This document shows positions 19,543 through 29,081 of a stretch of DNA of 64,000 nucleotides, in pieces; positions within the stretch are counted from its first letter, which is position 1, and the number at the start of each line of letters is the position of its first letter. Below the pieces are notes generated by a model, which had not been told where the DNA came from, did not search any database, and worked only from the letters and a program-made list of their open reading frames with translations. The DNA lies in assembly GCF_029962485.1 (NCBI RefSeq), contig NZ_CP073637.1, forward strand, positions 62,001 to 126,000, given 5' to 3'. This stretch comes from Burkholderia cepacia. Lineage in GTDB: Bacteria; Pseudomonadota; Gammaproteobacteria; Burkholderiales; Burkholderiaceae. Made by a program: the position numbers and the translations under genes.

Positions 19543-19576
19543 CGGCGGCGCACCATGCGCCGCCGTTGTCGTTTTG
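19543..19576 (+). terminator. Intrinsic terminator after the SET gene
   Basis: Perfect 9-bp stem CGGCGGCGC / GCGCCGCCG with a 5-base loop, followed by TTGTCGTTTT. It lies in the short gap between convergent genes. Confidence 0.7.
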
Positions 19577-19679
19577 GCGGGCGGTTGCCGCGCCGTGATC
19601 GTCCTTCCTGCTTCCCGTATCCGGCGGGCGGCCCGGCCAACGGGCCGGCGGTTGCCGCCGCGAATCGTTCAGCTCAAGC

Positions 19680-21176
19680 TCAGTGCGTCGACGCCGCAGC
19701 GGGCGTTTCGCTGGCCGGCTTCTCCGTCTGCAAGGCGAGCGGCACGCGCACCACGAAGCGCGAACCACCCTCCGACGCGTCCTGGTACGACACGGTGCCA
19801 CCGTGCATCGCGATGATGTCATGCACGATCGCCAGGCCAAGCCCGGCACCCGTCTCGACGCCGTTGCCGCTTTGCGCGTCGCCGCGGAAGAAGCGCTTGA
19901 ACAGGTCGGCCTGCTGGTTCGCGGGCACGCCGGGGCCGTTGTCTTCCACGACGATCTCGGCAGCCGGCTGGCCATCCTCGAGCGCGCCGCGCGCGACATT
20001 CACCGTGATCCGCGCACCGTCCGGCCGCGCGAGCGGCACGTATTTCAGCGCATTGTCGAGCAGGTTCGCGATCACCTCGCGCAGCAGCACGGGGTTGCCG
20101 CGCACGGTCAGCTTTTCGTCGTCGTCCGCGCCGTCGGTGCGCTGGAAGCCGAGATCGACATGCGACGCGAGCGCGCGCGGCACCCATTCGGCACCGGTCT
20201 CGAACGCCATCGCCGCGAGGTCGACGTCGACGAAGCGTGCGGCCTGTTCGCCGGGTTCCGCGCGGGCGAGCGACAACAACTGGTTGGACAGGCGCACCGC
20301 ACGGTCGGCGGCCGCGCGCAACTCGCGCACCGCGGCGAAGGTCTGGTGCGGATCGCGCGCGACGGCGGCCTGCTCGGCATGCAGCTTCACGGCCGTGAGC
20401 GGCGTGCGCAGCTGGTGCGCGGCATCGGCGATGAACTTGCGCTGCGCGTCGAGCGCGGTCTTCAGGCGGCCGAGCAGGGCGTTCATCGCGCTCGTCAGCG
20501 GCCGGATTTCCAGCGGCACCTCGGTTTCGTCGACCGGTTCCAGCGACGTGTGGGTCTGCCGGTTCAGCGAATCGGCCAGATGCGTGAGCGGGCCGAGCTG
20601 CTGGTTCACGACGCGCCACACGATGCCCCAGCCCGCGAGCAGCAGCAGCAGCAGCGGCATCATGATCGCGACGAGGAATTCGGCCGCGATCCGGTAGCGG
20701 TGCCGCACCGGCTGCGCGACTTCGACGACCATCGGCTTGCCGCCCTCGACGTCGTCGACGCGCACCTGCGCGACGCGCACCGCGCGGTTGTCGTACTCGG
20801 CCTCGAACACGTACGCGTGATGCATGCGGCGCACGTTGATGCCCTGCAGCGGCAGCTTCGGATCGCCGGCAAGTTCCTGCTCGCCGTCGCTGATCCGGTA
20901 GATCAGCGCTTCGGCGGGATCGGAGAACATCGCCTGCGCGAGCGGCGGCACCGTGAACGGCGCGTCGGGGCCGGCGATCTGGATCTGTTTGGAGATGGCG
21001 GTGGCGAGATCGGCGAGCGAGCGGTCGATCACGTGCTGCGTGTATTGCCACGCGAGCCAGTAGGCGATCAGGCCGCTCATCAGCGCGAGCATCGACAGCG
21101 GGGCGGCGAGGCGCCGGAGCAGCGAGCGGCGCAGGCTGGTGGTCACAGCCGGATCAGGAGACATTTCGACGGGCAA
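19680..21176 (-). CDS. Two-component sensor histidine kinase (TctE/QseC type)
   Basis: Membrane sensor kinase of 498 aa. Two transmembrane helices (about 24-46 and 165-188) enclose a periplasmic sensor region; then HAMP, a HisKA H-box with phospho-acceptor His254 (DAAHQLRTPL), and an HATPase domain (N box NLLDNALKYVP, G1 EDNGPGVP, G2 GAGLGLAIVHD). Its partner regulator is encoded 106 bases upstream on the same strand. The layout resembles TctE, but no tctCBA transport genes are nearby, so the signal is unknown. Confidence 0.93.
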   Translation of the reverse strand: MPVEMSPDPAVTTSLRRSLLRRLAAPLSMLALMSGLIAYWLAWQYTQHVIDRSLADLATAISKQIQIAGPDAPFTVPPLAQAMFSDPAEALIYRISDGEQELAGDPKLPLQGINVRRMHHAYVFEAEYDNRAVRVAQVRVDDVEGGKPMVVEVAQPVRHRYRIAAEFLVAIMMPLLLLLLAGWGIVWRVVNQQLGPLTHLADSLNRQTHTSLEPVDETEVPLEIRPLTSAMNALLGRLKTALDAQRKFIADAAHQLRTPLTAVKLHAEQAAVARDPHQTFAAVRELRAAADRAVRLSNQLLSLARAEPGEQAARFVDVDLAAMAFETGAEWVPRALASHVDLGFQRTDGADDDEKLTVRGNPVLLREVIANLLDNALKYVPLARPDGARITVNVARGALEDGQPAAEIVVEDNGPGVPANQQADLFKRFFRGDAQSGNGVETGAGLGLAIVHDIIAMHGGTVSYQDASEGGSRFVVRVPLALQTEKPASETPAAASTH

Positions 21177-21282
21177 ATGGATAAGCGCCGCTCACGGGGA
21201 GCGGCGCGGTCGTGCGCCGGGCGGCGACGCGGAGCAGGGCGCACACGCCGGCGGCACGCGGCCGGCCGGCGCGCGGCGCCGC

Positions 21283-21975
21283 TCAGACGCTCGCCGTCTG
21301 GCGGATTTCCTGCAGCAGGTAGCCGAAGCCGCGCACCGTGACGATTTCGACACGGCACTGCTCGAGTTTCTTGCGTACGCGGTGCACGTAGACTTCGATC
21401 GCGGTGTCGCCGAGATCGCCGCCGAAGTGCGTGAGGTGATCCTGCAGCTGGGCCTTGCTGACGACGCGGCCGTGGCGCAGCAGCAGCATCTCGAGCACCG
21501 CGAATTCGCGCGGCGACAGCTCAAGCGGCTTGTCGTCGTTGAAGATGCGGCGATCGACGCCCGACAGGCGGACGCCGCCGAGCGACACTTCCGGGCGCGG
21601 CATGTCGCTGTGCGGGCCGCTGCGGCGCATCACCGCGCGGATGCGCGCCTCGAGCTCGGCCGGCTCGAACGGCTTGAGCATGTAGTCGTCGGCGCCCGAG
21701 TTCAGGCCCTGGATCCGGTCGTTCAGCTCGTCGCGTGCGGTCAGCACGATGACGGGCGTGTGGCGGTTGGTCTGGCGGAAACGCGTGAGCAGCGTCATCC
21801 CGTCGATGCCCGGCAGGCCGAGGTCGAGGATCACGAGTTCGTGGCGGTTTTGTGCCAGCGCCTGTTCGGCAAAAATGCCGTCATGCACCATGTCGACGGT
21901 GAAGCCAGCCTGCTCGAGGCTGCTCTGGATACCGCGTGCGATGGGGCGGTCGTCTTCGATCAGAAGGAGTCGCAT
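21283..21975 (-). CDS. OmpR-family response regulator
   Basis: DNA-binding response regulator of 230 aa. The receiver domain has the acidic pocket (LIEDD at 5-9), phospho-acceptor Asp51 in ILDLGLPG, the Thr of VLTAR and a Lys in MLKPF. The OmpR winged helix follows (LELSPREFAVLEMLLLRHGRV and a C-terminal VRGFGYLL). It is the first gene of the pair with the kinase. Burkholderia relatives are named TctD or QseB-like, but the target genes are not evident. Confidence 0.93.
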   Translation of the reverse strand: MRLLLIEDDRPIARGIQSSLEQAGFTVDMVHDGIFAEQALAQNRHELVILDLGLPGIDGMTLLTRFRQTNRHTPVIVLTARDELNDRIQGLNSGADDYMLKPFEPAELEARIRAVMRRSGPHSDMPRPEVSLGGVRLSGVDRRIFNDDKPLELSPREFAVLEMLLLRHGRVVSKAQLQDHLTHFGGDLGDTAIEVYVHRVRKKLEQCRVEIVTVRGFGYLLQEIRQTASV

Positions 21976-22097
21976 GAAGTTCGCTCAAGTACAATGGGTT
22001 GGCGGTTCAGGCACGCGGACAGCACGAAGCCGTTTCCACAGGGGCGCCGCATCGCGTGACATCAAGCATGGCGGCCAGCGAACGATTAAATCCAATC

Positions 22098-22328
22098 ATG
22101 TCCGATATTTCGATCAACGACCTTGAAGCCGCGATCAATTTCTGGCGCGCCCGCTCGCCGTCGAGCGGCGACGAACTCAAACTCTGCGAAGAGGCCAGCG
22201 CGCTCTCCAAGCCGTATGCGCTGCTGATTGTACAGCGCGAAAGCGCGCTGCAACTGGAAGGTTTGGACCCCAAGGCACGGAAAGCATACGAGACTTACGT
22301 GCGCCTTAAGGATGGCTTGGAAAGCTGA
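22098..22328 (+). CDS. Small conserved protein, DUF3717-like
   Basis: A 76-aa soluble, mostly helical protein beginning MSDISINDLEAAINFWR. It has no signal peptide or membrane segment. It resembles the short proteins annotated DUF3717 in Burkholderia; no function is known. It is divergent from the response regulator gene across a 122-base gap, so it is probably expressed on its own. The ATG at 22098 is preferred because the family begins there. Confidence 0.7.
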   Translation: MSDISINDLEAAINFWRARSPSSGDELKLCEEASALSKPYALLIVQRESALQLEGLDPKARKAYETYVRLKDGLES

Positions 22329-22381
22329 AGGCTTTCGCTGACTACATCCTAGAAAACGTTCATCGAAATGAAAAGTTGACG

Positions 22382-22407
22382 CGCCGCGCATCGAAAGACG
22401 CGCGGCG
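22382..22407. terminator. Hairpin between convergent DUF3717-like gene and phhB
   Basis: Stem CGCCGCGC / GCGCGGCG with a 10-base loop, between convergent genes. The T-run on either side is poor, so this is a weak terminator call. Confidence 0.4.
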
Positions 22408-22420
22408 GTAGAGGAAAGCC

Positions 22421-22729
22421 TCAGGCGGCCGGTTTTGCGTGCGCGCCGGCACGATCGATGAACAGGGCCAGTTCGATATCGCGTTCGGTCAGGCCGTCGG
22501 CGTCGTGGGTCGACAGCGTGACGTCGACGCGGTTGTACACGTTGAACCATTCCGGATGGTGGTTCATTTCCTGCGCCTTGATCGCCACGCGCGTCATGAA
22601 GCCGAAGGCTTCGTTGAAATCGGCGAAGCGCAGGCTGCGCTGGATCGCGTCGCGGCCCGGCACGGCCGTCCAGAGCGGCAGGCCCTCGAGCCGTGTCTTG
22701 CGTTCTTCTGATGTGAGCTTGTGGATCAT
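22421..22729 (-). CDS. phhB: Pterin-4a-carbinolamine dehydratase PhhB
   Basis: Recycles the pterin cofactor of phenylalanine hydroxylase by dehydrating 4a-carbinolamine. The 102-aa product has the family signature [22 protein letters not shown], including the catalytic histidine pair, and the usual length. It follows phhA on the same strand by about 120 bases, so the pair probably forms one operon for turning phenylalanine into tyrosine. Confidence 0.95.
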   Translation of the reverse strand: MIHKLTSEERKTRLEGLPLWTAVPGRDAIQRSLRFADFNEAFGFMTRVAIKAQEMNHHPEWFNVYNRVDVTLSTHDADGLTERDIELALFIDRAGAHAKPAA

Positions 22730-22851
22730 CTTGCACCTCTCGTTCGGTAGCGGCGCCCGCGCACGGCTGCGCCGCGCGGCGAAGCCGGCACCGGTCATTG
22801 TTTCATAGTTGCGGGAAGGGTGACGGGCGCCGGCCTCGGCGCCCTGAAGCG

Positions 22852-23778
22852 TCACGCGTCGGCGTCGTCGGGCCAGCCTTCGCCCGTGCCGCGGTGCAGC
22901 ACGCGATCGGTATCGAGCACCGCGCCGGCCGCGAACTCGGGCAGCGCCGCCAGCCGGTCGGCCAGCGCGCGGCCGTCGACGTCGGCGAGCGCGAACAGTT
23001 GCGCGAAATCTTCGATCACGAAGTAGGTCTTCTGGAACGTGTCGATCCGGTACTTCGTGCGCATCACGCGCTCGAGGTCGAAACCGAGCCGGTTCGGCGC
23101 CGCGCTTTCGAGGCTGTACAGGCTTTCGCCCTTGCTCGACACGATCCCGGCGCCGTAGATCGACAGCCCGTTCGTGCCGCGCGGGTCGCGGATCAGCCCG
23201 AATTCCACCGTATACCAGTAGAGCCGCGCGAGCCGCGCCAGCGCCGCTTCGTCGTCGGCGACCGCGAGCGCGGTGCGGCCGTACGCCTGCATGTAGTCGG
23301 CGAACACCGGGTCGATCAGCAGTGGCACGTGGCCGAACAGGTCGTGGAAGCAGTCGGGTTCCTGCAGGTAGTCGAGCTGGTCGGGGCGCCGCATCCACCA
23401 GGTGACCGGGAAGCGCCGGTTCGCGAGGTGCTCGAAGAACACGCGATCGGGCACGAGGCCGGGCACCGCGACGATCTCCCAGCCGGTCGCGGGCTTCAGC
23501 TGGCGGTTCACGTCGGCGAACGACGGCACGCGGTCGGCCGGCAGGTCGATCTTGCCCAGCCCCGCGACGAATGCGTCGCACGCGCGACCGCGCAGCAGCG
23601 CCGACTGGCGTGCATAGAGCTGCTTCCACACCGCGTGGTCGACCTGGCCGTAGCGCTGCAATGGCTGGTCGATGGTGAAATCTGCACGGGTTTCGAGGCC
23701 CGCGTCGAACTGCTCCTGCAGTTTCGCGGTGACGACGGTGGACATGATCAGGCTCTGCACGCTGTGGTGGGTAACCAT
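22852..23778 (-). CDS. phhA: Phenylalanine-4-hydroxylase PhhA
   Basis: Iron- and pterin-dependent monooxygenase that converts phenylalanine to tyrosine, the first step of phenylalanine degradation. The 308-aa product is the single-domain bacterial form without an ACT regulatory domain. The iron ligands are visible: His145 and His150 in [10 protein letters not shown], and Glu192 in YWYTVEFGL. It lies upstream of phhB and divergent from an Lrp-type gene that probably controls it. A start at Met12 is also possible. Confidence 0.96.
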   Translation of the reverse strand: MVTHHSVQSLIMSTVVTAKLQEQFDAGLETRADFTIDQPLQRYGQVDHAVWKQLYARQSALLRGRACDAFVAGLGKIDLPADRVPSFADVNRQLKPATGWEIVAVPGLVPDRVFFEHLANRRFPVTWWMRRPDQLDYLQEPDCFHDLFGHVPLLIDPVFADYMQAYGRTALAVADDEAALARLARLYWYTVEFGLIRDPRGTNGLSIYGAGIVSSKGESLYSLESAAPNRLGFDLERVMRTKYRIDTFQKTYFVIEDFAQLFALADVDGRALADRLAALPEFAAGAVLDTDRVLHRGTGEGWPDDADA

Positions 23779-23834
23779 GCAAGTGTAGAGCGGGCCGTGC
23801 GCGGAATGGGCGCATAGTTGGCGTTGATTTGCCG

Positions 23835-23859
23835 GTTGATGCGATAATCGCGCATCAAC
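23835..23859. promoter_or_regulatory. Inverted repeat in the phhA / Lrp divergent promoter
   Basis: GTTGATGCG and CGCATCAAC separated by seven bases, with an extra GTTGAT just upstream at 23823-23828. It sits between the two start codons and is a plausible operator for the adjacent Lrp-family protein. Confidence 0.5.
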
Positions 23860-23884
23860 TCACGAATCAATGCGGAGAATGCTC

Positions 23885-24370
23885 ATGCTGGAACTCGATC
23901 ACTTCGATCTCGCGCTGCTGGACGTGCTGCAGCGCTTCGGTCGCGCGACGCATCAGCAGCTCGGCGAGGAGGTGCCGCTGTCGCCGTCGCAGATCGGCCG
24001 GCGGCTACAGCGGCTCGAGGCGGCCGGCGTGATCGAAGGCTATCGCGTGATGCTGCGGCCCGAAAAGCTCGGGCTTGGCGTCACAGCGTTCACCAGCCTG
24101 AAGCTCAAGCACCACGGCGATTCGATCATCGAGCAGTTCCAGCAGCAGATCGACGTGCTGCCCGAAGTGCTCGAATGCCATGCGGTGGTGGGCGATGCCG
24201 ACTACCTGCTGCGGATCGTCGCGCCCGACCTGAACGCGCTGTCGCAGTTCGTGATGAAGAAGCTGATGCGCGTGCCGGGCGTCGACAGCGTGCGCTCGAA
24301 CATCGTGCTGACGACCTTCAAGCGCAACGGCGCGCTGCCGCTCGCGCACTTGGCGCCCGGCGCCGCTTGA
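23885..24370 (+). CDS. Lrp/AsnC-family transcriptional regulator, probable regulator of phhAB
   Basis: A 161-aa feast/famine regulator. The N-terminal helix-turn-helix (FDLALLDVLQRFGRATHQQLGEEV; recognition helix SPSQIGRRLQRLEAAGVI) is followed by an AsnC ligand-binding domain (ECHAVVGDADYLLRIVAPD). The ATG at 23885 is chosen because GGAGA lies at good spacing; ATGs at 23870 and 23879 are alternatives. Its divergent placement from phhA suggests control by an aromatic amino acid, as with other Lrp-type regulators of aromatic catabolism. That role is inferred. Confidence 0.9.
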   Translation: MLELDHFDLALLDVLQRFGRATHQQLGEEVPLSPSQIGRRLQRLEAAGVIEGYRVMLRPEKLGLGVTAFTSLKLKHHGDSIIEQFQQQIDVLPEVLECHAVVGDADYLLRIVAPDLNALSQFVMKKLMRVPGVDSVRSNIVLTTFKRNGALPLAHLAPGAA

Positions 24371-24434
24371 AGCAGTGATGAGGCGGCGGCAGGGCTGAAG
24401 GCGGCCGTGCCGCACCGCCCGTCGTGGGGACGGA

Positions 24435-24968
24435 TCAGGCCGGTTCGTGCTGCGTGTCGGCGTTCAGCAGGTCGACGTATGCAACCGCGACGAGATCGTC
24501 CTGCGCCACGCCGAGCTTCGCGAACACGTCGTGCGCTTCGGCTTCGCCGCCGGCTTCATCGTCGTCCGGGCCGAGCACGACTTCCAGTTCGATGAAATCG
24601 CCGAGACCGTCCACGCGGTCGAGGTGGATGCGCGTGCGGCCCGCGAGGTACACGTGCCGTTCCTTCGTCACGATTCCGCGCGTGGTCAGCGCGGTCGCGA
24701 GCAGCGAATGCATCGCGTCGGGGTTCGTCACGGGGCTGCGCGTGTAGTACGACGCCTTCGGGCCGTCGCGGTCGTCGCGCTGATAGAAGATCAGCTCGGC
24801 CGGCGTGCCGTCCTCGAAGCGGCGCAGCTTCAGCCGGCCGCGCGGCACGTCATAGAAGAAATCCTGCTGGCGGTAGAACAGCGGCGCTTCGGTCGCGAGC
24901 TTGGCAGCCTGTTCGCGCAGCCGGTCGAATTCACGGGCGCGGGCTTTGATCTCGATGTTGCGGGCCAT
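24435..24968 (-). CDS. CYTH-domain protein (class IV adenylate cyclase / thiamine-triphosphatase-like)
   Basis: A 177-aa CYTH fold protein. The start MARNIEIKARARE carries the charged N-terminal strand of the family. Alternating acidic and basic strands (LKLRRFEDG, ELIFYQRDD, THIHLD-like RIHLDRVDGLGDFIELEVVL) form the triphosphate tunnel. The ATG at 24968 follows AAGGAGAC and is clearly better than one at 25010. Members act on triphosphates or as cyclases. The substrate here is unknown. Confidence 0.85.
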   Translation of the reverse strand: MARNIEIKARAREFDRLREQAAKLATEAPLFYRQQDFFYDVPRGRLKLRRFEDGTPAELIFYQRDDRDGPKASYYTRSPVTNPDAMHSLLATALTTRGIVTKERHVYLAGRTRIHLDRVDGLGDFIELEVVLGPDDDEAGGEAEAHDVFAKLGVAQDDLVAVAYVDLLNADTQHEPA

Positions 24969-25098
24969 GCGGGTCTCCTTCAATCGGGGTCTCGCGGTGT
25001 GCGAACGCACAATCTAGCAAAAACGCGGAGACGCTGGCGTGACGGCCGGTGTGGCGCGATGACGCGTCCGCGCGCGGAAGCTGCTTCATCAGCGCCGC

Positions 25099-25998
25099 TC
25101 ATATCGCCCACTGGGCCTCGATCAGCCGCAGCGCGGCCGCGATCGCCGGTTCGTCGCGCCGCTCGGCGAGCGTCACGAACGTTAGCTCGGTGGGCACCGT
25201 CACGCGCTCGACGATCGTCAGTGCGTGCGCGTGCGCTTCGGCCAGCGCGGTCGAGTCGCGCGCGAGCGTCAATCCGATCCCCGATTTGACGAGGTCGAGC
25301 ATCGACTGCTCCTGGTCGACTTCGGCGACCTTCACCGGTTGCGCGCCGGCATCCGCGAAGCGCCGCGACAGCAGCCGGTGGTGCGCGGACGCCGGCGGCG
25401 TCCAGATCCACGGCAGCGTGGCGAGCGCGCGCCAGTCGTGCGCACGCTGCACGCGCTCCTTCCAGCCGGCCGGCGCGAGTACGCGGTACTGGAAATGCGT
25501 GAGCGTGACGGTGTGGAACAGTGTGCCGTCGAGCGAATCGTCCTCGCCCGGACGGCCGATGTAGTAGCCGACGTCGAGCGCGCGTGCGCGCACCTGTTCG
25601 ATCACCCAGCCCGACATCCCGTGCCGCAGCGCCGTCTCGATCTGCGGATGGGTTTCGACCAGCGCGCGCAGGAAGCCGCCGAGCCGCAGGAAGCCCGGAT
25701 CGAGGATCGTGCCGACACGCAGCCGGCCGCGCACCTCATGCCGCAGCGCAGCAGCGGCGCGCTGCACGTCGGCGGCCGCGGCGAGCGCGCGTTCCGCGTG
25801 CGGCAGCAGCGTCTGGCCGTCGCGCGTGAGCGCAAGCCCGCGCGACGTGCGCGTGAACAGCGTGACGCCGAGCAGTTCCTGCAGATGCTTGATCTGCAGG
25901 CTGACGGCCGGCTGCGTCAGGTGCAGCTGCGCGGCGGCGCGCGTCAGGTTGCCTTCGCGCGCGACCGTCGCGAACGCGCGGAGCAGGGTGAGATCCAT
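25099..25998 (-). CDS. LysR-family transcriptional regulator
   Basis: A 299-aa LTTR. The N-terminal helix-turn-helix (LLRAFATVAREGNLTRAAAQLHLTQPAVSLQIKHLQ) is followed by a LysR substrate-binding domain. The start at 25998 gives the normal LTTR beginning MDLTLLRAF; an ATG at 26037 would add 13 unusual residues. It is divergent from the GMC oxidoreductase gene across 184 bases, which suggests it regulates that gene. Confidence 0.92.
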   Translation of the reverse strand: MDLTLLRAFATVAREGNLTRAAAQLHLTQPAVSLQIKHLQELLGVTLFTRTSRGLALTRDGQTLLPHAERALAAAADVQRAAAALRHEVRGRLRVGTILDPGFLRLGGFLRALVETHPQIETALRHGMSGWVIEQVRARALDVGYYIGRPGEDDSLDGTLFHTVTLTHFQYRVLAPAGWKERVQRAHDWRALATLPWIWTPPASAHHRLLSRRFADAGAQPVKVAEVDQEQSMLDLVKSGIGLTLARDSTALAEAHAHALTIVERVTVPTELTFVTLAERRDEPAIAAALRLIEAQWAI

Positions 25999-26182
25999 CG
26001 TCGTGATATGAGCGCAGCTTATAACGCAGTTCAGCATAACTCATTGGATCGGCGGCCGGCGGCGGGAGTACGCTTCCTCGGGTCGCGGCGCGCGGCCGCC
26101 AGCGCGGCCCGCGACGCACTATGCTGAAAATGCGCGCGGCACCGCGCCGCGCGCCGTACAACAAGGAAGAAGGGGACACGCC

Positions 26183-27868
26183 GTGAGTACTCCACGCACG
26201 CTCGAAGGCGAATTCGATTACGTGATCGTCGGCGCGGGCACCGCGGGTTGCGTGCTCGCGAACCGCCTGACCGAGGATCCCGACATCCACGTCCTGCTGC
26301 TCGAGGCAGGCGGCAAGGACGACTATCACTGGATCCATATCCCGGTCGGCTATCTGTATTGCATCGGCAACCCGCGCACCGACTGGCTGTACAAGACGCA
26401 ACCCGAAGCGGCGCTCAACGGCCGCGCGCTGTCGTATCCGCGCGGCCGCGTGCTCGGCGGCTGCTCGTCGATCAACGGAATGATCTACATGCGCGGCCAG
26501 TGCGAGGATTACGACAGCTGGGCGGAGGCCACCGGCGACGCCGGCTGGTCGTGGGACAGCGTGCTGCCGATCTTCAAGCGCAGCGAGGACCACCATGCGG
26601 GCGCGAGCGATGCGCACGGCGCGGGCGGCTACTGGCGCGTCGAGAAACAGCGGCTGCGCTGGGAAATCCTCGAATCGTTCGCGCAGGCCGCGCAGCAGAC
26701 GGGCATCCCCGCCACCGACGATTTCAACCGCGGCGACAATACCGGGGTCGGCTATTTCGAGGTGAACCAGAAACGCGGCGTCCGCTGGAATACGTCGAAG
26801 GCATTCCTGCGTCCCGCAATGGCCAGGCCGAACCTGACCGTGATCACCGGCGCTCAGGCGCAGCGCGTGATCTTCGAGGGGCGGCGCGCGGTCGGCGTCG
26901 AGTATCGCGGCGGCGGCACCGATTACGTCGCGCGGGCGCGCTCGGAAGTGCTGCTGACGTCCGGCGCGGTGAATTCGCCGCAACTGCTCGAACTGTCAGG
27001 GATCGGCGACGGCCGTCGGCTGCAGGCGCTCGGCATCGACGTCGTGCAGGATTTGCCGGGCGTCGGCGAAAACCTGCAGGATCACCTGCAGTTGCGGATG
27101 GCGTTTCGCGTCGAGGGCGTGCGCACGCTCAATACGCTGTCCGCGCACTGGTGGGGCAAGCTGATGATCGGCGCCGAATATGCGTTGCTGCAGCGCGGGC
27201 CGATGTCGATGGCGCCGTCGCAGCTCGGCGCGTTCGCTAAATCCGATCCGGATGATCCTGCGCTCACGCGCCCAGACCTCGAATACCACGTCCAACCGCT
27301 GTCGCTCGAACGCTTCGGTGAGCCGCTGCACAGCTTCAACGCATTTACGGCGTCGGTCTGCCATCTGCGGCCGACATCGCGCGGCAGCGTGCATGTCACG
27401 AGCGCCGATCCGGGCATCGCGCCGGCGATCGCGCCGAACTACCTGTCGACCGACCACGATCGGCAAGTCGCCGCGAACGCGCTGCGCCTGACGCGCCGGA
27501 TCGCATCCGCGCCGGCGCTCGCGCGCTATCGTCCCGCGGAAATCCTGCCGGGCACGCAATACCGGAGCGAAGCCGAGCTGATCGAGGCGGCCGGCGCGGT
27601 CGGCACGACGATCTTCCATCCGGTCGGAACCTGCCGGATGGGGCGTGCCGACGATGAGCGCGCGGTGGTCGACAGCCGGCTGCGCGTGCGCGGCATCGCC
27701 GGGCTGCGAATTGTCGATGCGTCGGTGATGCCGTTCATAACCTCGGGCAACACCAATTCGCCGACGCTGATGATTGCCGAGCGCGCGAGCGACATGATCC
27801 GCGCCGATCGCCGTGCGGCGCGCGATGCGACGACGGTGCGAACCGAGCCGGCGGTGACAGCCGCGTGA
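26183..27868 (+). CDS. GMC-family FAD-dependent oxidoreductase (choline dehydrogenase-like)
   Basis: A 561-aa flavoprotein. It starts with a GTG after AGGAAGAAGGGG. Seen: FAD-binding VGAGTAGCVLANRL near residue 15, GMC signature 1 (RGRVLGGCSSINGMIYMRG), signature 2 (TSGAVNSPQLLELSGIG), and the C-terminal HPVGTCRMG with the active-site His, ending with NTNSPTLMIAERASDMI. It oxidises an alcohol to an aldehyde; choline, polyethylene glycol and aliphatic alcohols are family substrates and none can be chosen here. No betaine-aldehyde dehydrogenase or betI lies nearby, which argues against a bet operon. Confidence 0.92.
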   Translation: MSTPRTLEGEFDYVIVGAGTAGCVLANRLTEDPDIHVLLLEAGGKDDYHWIHIPVGYLYCIGNPRTDWLYKTQPEAALNGRALSYPRGRVLGGCSSINGMIYMRGQCEDYDSWAEATGDAGWSWDSVLPIFKRSEDHHAGASDAHGAGGYWRVEKQRLRWEILESFAQAAQQTGIPATDDFNRGDNTGVGYFEVNQKRGVRWNTSKAFLRPAMARPNLTVITGAQAQRVIFEGRRAVGVEYRGGGTDYVARARSEVLLTSGAVNSPQLLELSGIGDGRRLQALGIDVVQDLPGVGENLQDHLQLRMAFRVEGVRTLNTLSAHWWGKLMIGAEYALLQRGPMSMAPSQLGAFAKSDPDDPALTRPDLEYHVQPLSLERFGEPLHSFNAFTASVCHLRPTSRGSVHVTSADPGIAPAIAPNYLSTDHDRQVAANALRLTRRIASAPALARYRPAEILPGTQYRSEAELIEAAGAVGTTIFHPVGTCRMGRADDERAVVDSRLRVRGIAGLRIVDASVMPFITSGNTNSPTLMIAERASDMIRADRRAARDATTVRTEPAVTAA

Positions 27869-27971
27869 CGGCGCGCTGACACGCGCGACAGCGGGCCGTC
27901 ATGAAAGCGCCCGCTGATTCGCTATGCGAAACAAGCTGCCGTTGCGTTTGTTCGAACGGCACGCACCTTGC

Positions 27972-27997
27972 AAGCCGCGCAATCGCGCGGCTTTTTT
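27972..27997 (+). terminator. Intrinsic terminator after the GMC oxidoreductase gene
   Basis: Stem AAGCCGCG / CGCGGCTT (extended by one C-G pair) with an AATC loop and a run of six Ts. It is about 100 bases after the stop codon. Confidence 0.88.
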
Positions 27998-28110
27998 CAT
28001 CGTTTGCGTGCCGTGCATGTCGGAAGGTCAACGCGCGATGATGCACGTGTCAAAAAAGCATGGCGAAAAATCGCGCACAGCCGCATGCGACAGGGCGGCC
28101 AGCCCTATAA

Positions 28111-28132
28111 GTGCAAATCCCGATGATTGCAC
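28111..28132. promoter_or_regulatory. Possible operator upstream of first LIV operon
   Basis: Inverted repeat GTGCAA ... TTGCAC with a 10-base spacer, about 170 bases before livG. The 433-base gap (27869-28301) otherwise holds only the terminator and no gene. Confidence 0.3.
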
Positions 28133-28301
28133 TGCACCAACGGCGCGACAATGTTGCGCAATGTGCATACGCGTCGGCGCGGGAGACCAACCCTCGAGGC
28201 GTACCACGGCGCCCGGGGGCAGCCCGCTGATCCGCTGACCTGTTCGCGGCCGCTTGCGCCAGGCATCCCGGTGCTTCGCCTGACTTCGTACGGAAGGGAA
28301 C

Positions 28302-29081
28302 ATGATTCTCGGCGACACGATTCTGGAAACACGCGGACTGACAAAAGAATTCAGGGGCTTCACCGCCGTGAACGGCGTCAACCTGCGTGTGCGTCGCGGC
28401 GCGATCCACGCACTGATCGGGCCGAACGGCGCGGGCAAGACCACCTGTTTCAACCTCCTCACCAAGTTCCTGACGCCGACGGCCGGCCAGATCGTCTTCA
28501 ACGGCATCGACATCACCAACGAGCGGCCCGCGCAGGTTGCGCGGCGCGGCATCATCCGCTCGTTCCAGATCTCGGCCGTGTTCCCGCACCTGAGCGCGCT
28601 GCAGAACGTGCGTATCGGCCTGCAGCGCGCACTCGGCACCGAATTCCATTTCTGGCGTAGCGAAAGCACGCTGAAACGGCTCGACGATCGCGCGATGGAT
28701 CTGCTTACGCAGGTCGGTCTCACCGATTTCGCGCATGTGCCGACCGTCGAGCTCGCGTACGGCCGCAAGCGCGCGCTCGAGATCGCGACGACGCTCGCGA
28801 TGGAACCCGAACTGATGCTGCTCGACGAGCCCACGCAGGGGATGGGCCACGAGGACGTCGACCGCGTGACCGCGCTGATCAAGAAGGTCGCGAACGGCCG
28901 CACGATCCTGATGGTGGAGCACAACATGAACGTGATCGCGGGCATCTCCGACACGATCACCGTCCTGCAACGCGGCGAGGTGCTGGCCGAGGGCTCGTAT
29001 GCGGAGGTATCGAAGAATCCGCTCGTCATCGAGGCCTACATGGGCAGTGCCGACGCGGCGCTCGCGGGGGCGCACGCATGA
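28302..29081 (+). CDS. livG: LIV-type ABC transporter ATP-binding protein LivG (first system)
   Basis: ATPase of a hydrophobic amino-acid-type uptake transporter, 259 aa. Walker A GPNGAGKTT near residue 42, signature region AYGRKRALEIATTLAMEP, Walker B LMLLDEPTQGMGHED and the switch His in MVEHNMNV. The insertion FPHLSALQNVRIGLQRALG is typical of LivG. First gene of the set livG-livF-livK-livH-livM and overlaps livF by four bases. Substrate not known; members also carry aromatic acids, urea or amides. Confidence 0.93.
   Translation: MILGDTILETRGLTKEFRGFTAVNGVNLRVRRGAIHALIGPNGAGKTTCFNLLTKFLTPTAGQIVFNGIDITNERPAQVARRGIIRSFQISAVFPHLSALQNVRIGLQRALGTEFHFWRSESTLKRLDDRAMDLLTQVGLTDFAHVPTVELAYGRKRALEIATTLAMEPELMLLDEPTQGMGHEDVDRVTALIKKVANGRTILMVEHNMNVIAGISDTITVLQRGEVLAEGSYAEVSKNPLVIEAYMGSADAALAGAHA

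Noticed and set aside
26183..27868. Assignment of the GMC enzyme as choline dehydrogenase BetA
   Set aside because: No betB, betI or choline transporter lies nearby, and the GMC family has many alcohol substrates.
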